From contig CAINSX010000311.1 of assembly GCA_903853185.1 (NCBI GenBank), positions 1-22,861 of the forward strand: 22,861 nucleotides of DNA, read 5' to 3'. The stretch is from an uncultured Opitutia bacterium. GTDB taxonomy: Bacteria > Verrucomicrobiota > Verrucomicrobiia > Opitutales > UBA953. Each line of letters starts with the position of its first letter. Position 1 is the first letter of the stretch. Positions 17,845 through 22,861 of the stretch are shown piece by piece. A program made the translations under genes and the position numbers. The notes beneath the pieces are model-generated. The model was not told the DNA's origin. It worked only from the letters and a program-made list of their open reading frames with translations, and searched no databases.

Positions 17845-18773
17845 GACCGCACGAAAATCCGGTTCAGCGTCAGAGTCAACAGGACGACGGGCAGGTATAG
17901 GATCGAGGCGAGGAAGAGGGGCTTGGCGACGGCGGCGCGGCGTTGCGGCAAGGCGAACTCGAGGGTCAGCTTAAAGAACCAGGCGCCCGCGATGAACGAG
18001 ATCCAGAGGAACGGGCTCGCCCAACCCTTGAGGGAGGACGCGCAGGCGGGTTCGAAGAACGTGCGAACGAGCTCACCTGCCACGACGATCATCGGCAGGA
18101 TGAACGCCATCGCCCAGACGGAGGCCGAGCGGCCGGATGGGTCGCCGACCGTGACGATCTTGAAACCGCCGCGAGCGTAGTCCTCGCGCCAGAGGAAGGC
18201 CAGGGCCATGAAGTGCGGGATCTGCCAGAAGAACAGCAACGAGAAGAGCAGCCAGCCCATGCGGTCGATGTGTGGTACGCCGGACTGGCCGAGCTTGGCG
18301 GCGGTACCGATGATCGGCGGAATCGCGCCGGGGAGCGAGCCGACGAGCGTGCACCATGAAGTCACCGACTTCAGTGGCGTGTAGAAGAAGAGGTACGACA
18401 CCGCGGTGGCGGCCGTGAGCGCTCCGGCCAGCGGGTTAGCGCCGATCCAGACCAGCACCACGCCGAGCGAGAGGAGCAGCATGCCGAAGAGCAGGGCGGC
18501 CCCGGGGTGGATGATGCCGGCAGGGATGGGGCGGTTGCGGGTGCGTTCCATCTTCGCGTCCGGTTCGCTGTCCCACCACATGTTGATCGCGCCGCAGCCG
18601 CCGGCGGCGAGGGCCGTGCCGATCGCGAGCGAGACGAGCACCTTCGGCTGCGTGGCCTGGCTTGGTTCGCTGCAAAAGTAGCCGGCGAGCGCCGTCAGGA
18701 CGGAAAGGAACGACAGCCGGGGCTTGGTCAGCTCCCAGTAGGCGGCAGGCACAGATCCGGCGCGTTCGCTCAT
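17841..18773 (-). CDS. ctaB: Protoheme IX farnesyltransferase (heme O synthase)
   Basis: CtaB (CyoE) attaches a farnesyl group to protoheme to make heme O, the precursor of heme A in aa3-type oxidases. The 310-residue protein is a polytopic membrane protein of the UbiA prenyltransferase family. It carries the prenyl-diphosphate site at residues 65-86 (WDSEPDAKMERTRNRPIPAG, the D-x3-D-x2-M-x-R-T-x2-R-P pattern), YLFFYTPLKSVTSWCTLVGSLPGAIPPIIG split over one loop, and a second acidic-type region around WQIPHFMALAFLWREDY. Several hydrophobic segments follow. It lies 56 bases downstream of ctaA and overlaps the cyclo-ligase start. Acts in the inner membrane. Confidence 0.95.
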   Translation of the reverse strand: MSERAGSVPAAYWELTKPRLSFLSVLTALAGYFCSEPSQATQPKVLVSLAIGTALAAGGCGAINMWWDSEPDAKMERTRNRPIPAGIIHPGAALLFGMLLLSLGVVLVWIGANPLAGALTAATAVSYLFFYTPLKSVTSWCTLVGSLPGAIPPIIGTAAKLGQSGVPHIDRMGWLLFSLLFFWQIPHFMALAFLWREDYARGGFKIVTVGDPSGRSASVWAMAFILPMIVVAGELVRTFFEPACASSLKGWASPFLWISFIAGAWFFKLTLEFALPQRRAAVAKPLFLASILYLPVVLLTLTLNRIFVRS

Positions 18774-18829
18774 CGGTCTTGTCGTGGCGGTTTTGCGCGA
18801 CGGGTTAAAGGTAAATCAGTCGCCACGGC

Positions 18830-19771
18830 TCAGGCCGTGGGCTCCTCCGTGGAACGTCGGGCCAGTGTCACCGCTGCGCAAAGGGAGGAGAAGAGGGCTG
18901 CGCCGACCACGAGGTGCACCGTGCGGACGTGCGGGTTGAGTGGGAGCTGGATGCTCAGGATGCCGAGCAGGACCTGGAGGAACACCAGTGCGACCAAGGA
19001 CGCCCAGCGGAGGAGCGGGAAGCCGTGGCGGGCCAGCTGGACGGCGAAGAAGAGCACGGACGCGCCGGCGAGGAGGGCGCCGCCTCGGTGGAGCAGGTTG
19101 ACCCACCAGACCACGCCCGTGCCGATGGAAGGGATGAACAGTCCGTCGGAGGCTGTGGAGACCCAGGCGGTGAAATGGCCTTGGCGCATCACCGCACCAA
19201 TCACGATGACCGAGAGTGTGAGCCCAGCGGCGAAGGCGCCGGTACGGAAGAGGGAGCGCGGCGCGGCGCGGCCGGCCTGATGCCAGGCCATGGTGTGGGC
19301 GAGGGCGATGAAGGCCAGGAGCGCGAGCGTGAGCTGCGCATTGACGGCGTGGCCGACGGCGAAGGACGCCGCCTTAAAGTTGCCGTCGCCACCGATGTTA
19401 AGTTTGTCGAGGAGCACGCGCAGGCCTCCGAGCACACCTTGGAAGACTACGAGTCCGACGAGCGCATAGGCCGCGAGCCGGACGGCGCGGCGGGATTCGC
19501 GGAAGCCGTGCGCCACCGCAATCGCGATGGAGAGCAGGCCGAGCACCATGGCGGCGAGGCGGTGCGAGTGTTCGGCGAACTTATCGATCTCCGTGAGCCA
19601 GCCTGGAGGATTGACCGAACCGTTGGAGAGGGGCCAGTCAAGGAAGGCCATGCCCGCGCGGATACTCGTGGTGAAGCCGCCGGCTTGGAGCACCAGTACG
19701 GACCAAGCGAGCGTGAGCAGGCATAGCCCGAATAGACGTCGGTCGGGTGCGAAGGCTTCCGGCTCTCTCAT
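18830..19771 (-). CDS. ctaA: Heme A synthase (COX15/CtaA family)
   Basis: CtaA oxidises heme O to heme A. The 313-residue membrane protein has about eight hydrophobic segments and the conserved histidines: H68 and H70 in EHSHR, and later GHAVNAQ, LLHRGGALLAG and VRTVHLVVG. FQGVLGGLRV and FLQVLLGILSI give the internal two-fold pattern of the family. Its presence with ctaB just downstream implies synthesis of heme A for an aa3-type cytochrome c oxidase encoded outside this window. The gap to sufE upstream is 82 bases and holds a 6-bp hairpin (AGCCCT/AGGGCT), so it could have its own start of transcription. No Shine-Dalgarno is seen. Confidence 0.94.
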   Translation of the reverse strand: MREPEAFAPDRRLFGLCLLTLAWSVLVLQAGGFTTSIRAGMAFLDWPLSNGSVNPPGWLTEIDKFAEHSHRLAAMVLGLLSIAIAVAHGFRESRRAVRLAAYALVGLVVFQGVLGGLRVLLDKLNIGGDGNFKAASFAVGHAVNAQLTLALLAFIALAHTMAWHQAGRAAPRSLFRTGAFAAGLTLSVIVIGAVMRQGHFTAWVSTASDGLFIPSIGTGVVWWVNLLHRGGALLAGASVLFFAVQLARHGFPLLRWASLVALVFLQVLLGILSIQLPLNPHVRTVHLVVGAALFSSLCAAVTLARRSTEEPTA

Positions 19772-19853
19772 GCCGTCATCTCATCCGGCTTCGTTCCCGG
19801 CGCAAATCCCAACCACGCCTATCTCCGGTCTTTAGCCCTGCCGATAGGGCTTA

Positions 19854-20270
19854 TCAGGAGCGGACGGCGGCCCGGCCGAAGGCGCGGATCTTGCCGACGA
19901 GGTTCGTCAGGCCGTTACGGCGGTTGGGCGAAAGGTGTTGCGTGATGCCGACCGCGGAAAGGAAGTCCGCGTCGGTGTCGGCGACTTCCTGCGCGGGCGC
20001 ACCGTCGTAGAACTCGCAGACCAGGCTCGCGACACCCTTGGTGATGAGCGAATCAGCGTCGCAACGGAAGCGGCAGACGCCGGCCTCGAGGGATGGCACC
20101 AGCCACAGGTTGGAAGTGCAGCCCTCGATGAGGAAAGCGTCGAGCTTCAGGTCGGCCGGCAGGGCCGGGGAGGCCTTGGCGCGGTCGATGACGTATTGGA
20201 AGCGTTCGTGGTGGTCCGCGAAAGGTTCGAGCTCCGCGATGAGCTCGTCGCGTCGGCTTGAAAGTATCAT
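19854..20270 (-). CDS. sufE: SufE family sulfur acceptor
   Basis: SufE accepts sulfur from the cysteine desulfurase SufS and passes it to the SufBCD scaffold in iron-sulfur cluster assembly. The 138-residue product matches the family: ELIAELEPFADHHERFQYVID at the N-terminus, the catalytic loop IEGCTSNLWL with C51, a central CRFRCDADSLITKGV stretch, and the C-terminal LSPNRRNGLTNLVGKIRA. The sufS and sufBCD genes are not in the window. It starts 7 bases after the stop of the upstream TPR-like gene, so the two are probably cotranscribed. No Shine-Dalgarno is visible. Confidence 0.94.
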   Translation of the reverse strand: MILSSRRDELIAELEPFADHHERFQYVIDRAKASPALPADLKLDAFLIEGCTSNLWLVPSLEAGVCRFRCDADSLITKGVASLVCEFYDGAPAQEVADTDADFLSAVGITQHLSPNRRNGLTNLVGKIRAFGRAAVRS

Positions 20271-20277
20271 CGTGCGA

Positions 20278-22089
20278 TCAGCGGCCGGCGAGTGCCTCGG
20301 GGTCGAGGTTGCTCCGGATCAGCGGGGCCATCGCCGCTTCGAGTTTGCGCTGGCGGTCGGCCGGCAGCTTCGATTCGGAGTGTAGCCAGGAGACCGCTTC
20401 CTGCCAGATGGCGGGCGAAGGGCGGCGCATGGTCATAAGCAGTTCGAGTTCGTCGGCGACGGATTTACGCGTGCCGTAAGTCTCGGTCTGGCCGGCGAGG
20501 ATGCGGGCGGAGATGGTATCGGCGCGTAGCTGTGAGTAGCGCGGAAAGAGGGTGATCCCGGCTTCAAGTACGCGCACTGCGGCGTCGCCGGCGCGGATGG
20601 AACGCAGGTGGCGGCCGACGGAACGGTAGGCCTCCGGGCCGAGATCCTTGGCTTTCAGGAACTCGACGAGGTAGCGGTCGCCGATATCGCGGTCACGCTT
20701 TGCGGTCACTGCATCGGGCTTCTGCCGAGCGTGGTAGGCGATGGCGATGAGGGCCTGTACGATGGCTTCGTTGGATTTGAAGAAGGCCTTGTCGGCCGCG
20801 ATGATTTGGCGGTGCTGCACGATGACCTGGCCGGGGTCGGGGCCGTTGAGGAGTGCTTCGAGGTGAAGGGCGGCGAAGGTCGCACGTTCGAGTCCGTGCT
20901 GCGCGGCGGAGTTGGCGAGCGCGCCCGTGAGTTCGGCGTAGCCTTTCTCTGCGGCGAAGTTGGCGAGCGCGATCATCGGCGCCGAGTTATCGGCGTAGCT
21001 CGCGAAGATCAGGCGGAGCTCCTTGTCGAACTCGTCCTTGAGGCCGAGGCGATCGAGCAACTGAAGTTTCTGGATGTGAGGGAAGGGGGCCTTGGGGTCA
21101 GTCGCGATGCGATCTTCGGTCACCGCGAGGGCGAGACGGTGTTGACCGAGCAGGATATGGAAGCGTGCGAGCTGGGAGAAAATCGCATCGCGGGCGGCTC
21201 CCTTGAATTCGGAAGTCTTTCCTTCAAGTAGCCTGATGGACTCTTGGGTCTTACCCCCTTCGAAGAGGGCGCGGGCCTTGAGCAGAAGGCCGTTGGGCTG
21301 CGTATCCAGCGAGCTAGAATTGATGATATTGACCGAGTCGGGGTATTTGCCGACCCAGTAGAGCGACGTGGCGGCCGCCATCGAGAGCGAGTCCCGCATG
21401 TAGGTGGGCATGTTTTTCGTGGCCTGGATCAACTTCAGGCTCTCATCGATAACCTCCTGGTCGCGCTCCCGGGCTTGGAGCAGTTGGAAATAGCGATCCA
21501 TGTAGTCCTTCGTTAGGGGGTCGCCCACGGGCAGGAACTCTAGGCCATGTTTCAGGGTCTGAATCGCGTCATCAGTACGTCCAGCAACATTATGTAAAAA
21601 GTTGGCGTAGAACAACTTAGACTTGGCATTTCCGGGGTTGCAGCGGATGGCGACCTGGGAAAGGCGCATGGCATCGGCCATCTGGCCAGCTTCCTGGGCG
21701 GACATCGCTAGTTTGGTGAAGTAATCTGCCAGTTGATTGAGGTGTTCTTGACGGATTTTAGCCGCATTTTCCGGCTGATCCTCGAGTTTAGCGAGGGTCA
21801 GCCGGATGATTTGAAGTAGCGCCTTATCTTTAATCAGGTCTGCTTTGATGTAGGTCTGGCGGGCGTAGCTCAGAATCGCCTCCTTTTCCTTCAGGTGGGG
21901 GAGTCCGGCCAAAACGATGATTTCGGCGTCCTCTTCGGCCTCCTTGCTGGCAGGGGCGGAGGCCTTCGGGGCGGCCGAGGCGGGGGGCGGAGTCTGAGCC
22001 AAGCTCGAAAGGCAGGTCATCCCAAGGAGGAAGGCGAGGGTCAGGCGGATGGACGGCATGGGAGGGGTTTTGAGTAATGGCGTGGGCAT
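20278..22089 (-). CDS. Exported TPR-like repeat protein
   Basis: I recognise no specific family. The product is about 603 residues with a signal peptide (basic R before LTLAFLLGMTCLSSLAQ, probable cut after the ALAQ region) followed by an Ala/Pro/Lys-rich linker. A long all-helical body follows with tetratricopeptide-like units, such as ADYFTKLAMSAQEAGQMADA with MRLSQVAIRCNPGNAKSKLF and DDAIQTLKHGLEFLP. Such proteins usually scaffold other proteins in the periplasm. Two start codons fit: ATG 22089 (chosen, with a weak GGA upstream) and ATG 22059 (MPSIRL). A cysteine in the leader (GMTC) is not a convincing lipobox. It is divergent from rpsL, and sufE follows closely. The role is unknown. Confidence 0.85.
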   Translation of the reverse strand: MPTPLLKTPPMPSIRLTLAFLLGMTCLSSLAQTPPPASAAPKASAPASKEAEEDAEIIVLAGLPHLKEKEAILSYARQTYIKADLIKDKALLQIIRLTLAKLEDQPENAAKIRQEHLNQLADYFTKLAMSAQEAGQMADAMRLSQVAIRCNPGNAKSKLFYANFLHNVAGRTDDAIQTLKHGLEFLPVGDPLTKDYMDRYFQLLQARERDQEVIDESLKLIQATKNMPTYMRDSLSMAAATSLYWVGKYPDSVNIINSSSLDTQPNGLLLKARALFEGGKTQESIRLLEGKTSEFKGAARDAIFSQLARFHILLGQHRLALAVTEDRIATDPKAPFPHIQKLQLLDRLGLKDEFDKELRLIFASYADNSAPMIALANFAAEKGYAELTGALANSAAQHGLERATFAALHLEALLNGPDPGQVIVQHRQIIAADKAFFKSNEAIVQALIAIAYHARQKPDAVTAKRDRDIGDRYLVEFLKAKDLGPEAYRSVGRHLRSIRAGDAAVRVLEAGITLFPRYSQLRADTISARILAGQTETYGTRKSVADELELLMTMRRPSPAIWQEAVSWLHSESKLPADRQRKLEAAMAPLIRSNLDPEALAGR

Positions 22090-22174
22090 CGGAATTGTCC
22101 CGCCAAAAAAGCCGAAGGGGGGTCGGGGCGGGGAGGGGAGTAAAGAAACCTTAAAATCCCCGCACTTTCCTCTT

Positions 22175-22199
22175 GCATGAGGGGCCTCGACCCCTATGC
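22175..22199 (+). other. Hairpin in the rpsL leader
   Basis: GCAT-AGGGG pairs with CCCCT-ATGC (22175-22184 with 22191-22199, one bulged G at 22179) around a CCTCGA loop, giving 9 bp. It ends 32 bases before the rpsL start. It could be a leader structure; no T-run follows, so it is not a simple terminator. Confidence 0.45.
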
Positions 22200-22224
22200 C
22201 CAAACACTCTTTTCCCAATTTACC

Positions 22225-22228
22225 GAGG
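22225..22228 (+). promoter_or_regulatory. Ribosome binding site of rpsL
   Basis: GAGG lies 3 bases before ATG 22232. It decides this start over the in-frame ATG at 22196, whose extra residues do not resemble S12. Confidence 0.6.
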
Positions 22229-22231
22229 TCC

Positions 22232-22615
22232 ATGCCTACCATCAACCAGCTCGTCCGTAAACCGCGTGTCCAACCCAAGGCCAAGTCGAAGTCGCCTGCC
22301 TTGAACAACTCGCCATTCCGCCGCGGCGTCTGCGTGCAGGTAATGATCCGAACGCCGAAGAAGCCGAACTCGGCTCAGCGTAAGGTCGCCAAGGTGCGCC
22401 TGACCAACGGCCAGGAGGTCATCTCCTACATCCCCGACGAAGGCCACAAGCTCCAGGAGCACTCCGTGGTCCTCGTCCGTGGCGGTCGCGTGAAGGATCT
22501 TCCGGGCGTGCGCTACCACATCGTCCGCGGCCCCCTCGACTGCTCCGGCGTCGAGAAGCGTCGTCGCTCCCGTTCCAAGTACGGCGTCAAGCGCCCGAAG
22601 GAAAAGAAGGCCTAA
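22232..22615 (+). CDS. rpsL: 30S ribosomal protein S12
   Basis: S12 sits at the decoding centre of the small subunit. The 127-residue product is canonical: MPTINQLVRKPR, RRGVCVQVMIRTPKKPNSAQ, KVRLTNGQEVISYIPDEGH, HSVVLVRGGRVKDLPGVRYH and SKYGVKRPKEKKA. The lysines at the classical streptomycin-resistance positions (in TPKKPNS and GRVKDLP) are unchanged, so nothing here suggests streptomycin resistance. It opens the str operon, with rpsG 28 bases downstream. The leader region is 142 bases and holds a hairpin. The start is set by alignment and a GAGG. Confidence 0.98.
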   Translation: MPTINQLVRKPRVQPKAKSKSPALNNSPFRRGVCVQVMIRTPKKPNSAQRKVAKVRLTNGQEVISYIPDEGHKLQEHSVVLVRGGRVKDLPGVRYHIVRGPLDCSGVEKRRRSRSKYGVKRPKEKKA

Positions 22616-22643
22616 TCCTTTCCGCACCCAACTCCCTTAGAAT

Positions 22644-22861
22644 ATGTCTCGTCGTCGCAAAGCAGCCAAGCGCGCCCATCTCCCGGACGCCCGTTACGGC
22701 TCCCCCCTCATCAGCCAGCTCATCAATGTCGTGATGAAGTCGGGCAAGAAGTCCATCGCCCAAGGCATCGTCTACGGCGCGATCGAGAAGGTCAGCGAAA
22801 AGCTGATGAAGGGTAATCCCGTCGAGCTCCTGCTCGGCGGCCTCGAGAACTGCCGTCCGAA
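22644..22861 (+). CDS. rpsG: 30S ribosomal protein S7 (partial, runs off the window)
   Basis: The first 72 codons of S7, which nucleates assembly of the small-subunit head, are present. The visible N-terminus has MSRRRKAAKR, the LPDARYGSPLISQLINVVM block, KSGKKSIAQGIVYGA and the LLGGLENCRP segment, all typical of the family. It is cut by the right edge of the window, so the C-terminus is not seen. The 28-base gap from rpsL is short, and the ATG has no Shine-Dalgarno sequence (upstream bases CTCCCTTAGAAT), suggesting coupling or SD-independent initiation. Confidence 0.96.
   Translation, partial: MSRRRKAAKRAHLPDARYGSPLISQLINVVMKSGKKSIAQGIVYGAIEKVSEKLMKGNPVELLLGGLENCRP

Noticed and set aside
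18823..18840. 7-bp hairpin CCACGGC/GCCGTGG across the ctaA stop as a terminator
   Set aside because: No T-run follows on the minus strand, and ctaB starts shortly after, so a terminator there is unlikely.
22020..22059. Lipoprotein signal in the TPR-like protein
   Set aside because: The cysteine is preceded by G-M-T, which does not fit the lipobox pattern, and the following AQ site suits ordinary signal peptidase better.
22232..22615. Streptomycin-resistance change in rpsL
   Set aside because: The lysines at both classical resistance positions are unchanged.

Overview
The window is GC-rich and gene-dense, with no mobile element, CRISPR array, tRNA or rRNA that I can see. The gene mix suggests a Verrucomicrobiota bacterium, possibly Opitutae-like. 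The clues are a double-length UvrA of the kind known from the Planctomycetes-Verrucomicrobia-Chlamydiae group, a secreted DUF1080 protein, a sigma-54 response regulator and aerobic heme A synthesis genes. This placement is inference from gene content, not from a marker-gene tree.

Left part (1-5.7 kb): a small unknown protein; the ribosomal pair rplU-rpmA on the minus strand with a clear terminator; a G-rich hexamer-repeat intergenic region; then on the plus strand a gamma-class carbonic anhydrase-like protein whose stop overlaps the TTG start of a conserved protein usually labelled 3-methyladenine DNA glycosylase. A perfect bidirectional terminator separates these from a secreted DUF1080 protein and an NtrC-type sigma-54 activator on the minus strand. 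A SanA/YdcF-like membrane protein is divergent from the activator and ends one base from the end of dprA.

Middle (5.7-11.6 kb): a tight minus-strand cluster, read from 11624 downward. It runs membrane-anchored transglutaminase-like protein, pdxJ (vitamin B6), acpS (acyl carrier protein activation), nnr (NAD(P)H-hydrate repair) and dprA (DNA uptake and recombination). The first two junctions are 4-base ATGA overlaps and the other gaps are 4 and 22 bases.

Right part (11.7-22.1 kb): a further minus-strand run, read downward, of a TPR-like exported protein, sufE, ctaA, ctaB, 5-formyltetrahydrofolate cyclo-ligase and the 5.5 kb tandem uvrA. CtaB makes heme O and CtaA converts it to heme A, implying an aa3-type oxidase elsewhere in the genome. 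The window ends on the plus strand with the start of the str operon (rpsL, then a truncated rpsG).

No gene-free stretch exceeds 300 bases; the longest is 1036-1241. Most content is housekeeping. The points most worth a second look are the internal asymmetry of the double UvrA and its altered fourth Walker B, the transglutaminase-like leader gene of the pdxJ cluster, the (GGGGYA)n tract between rplU and the carbonic anhydrase, and the near absence of Shine-Dalgarno sequences. I did not find convincing evidence of a previously undescribed multi-gene system.
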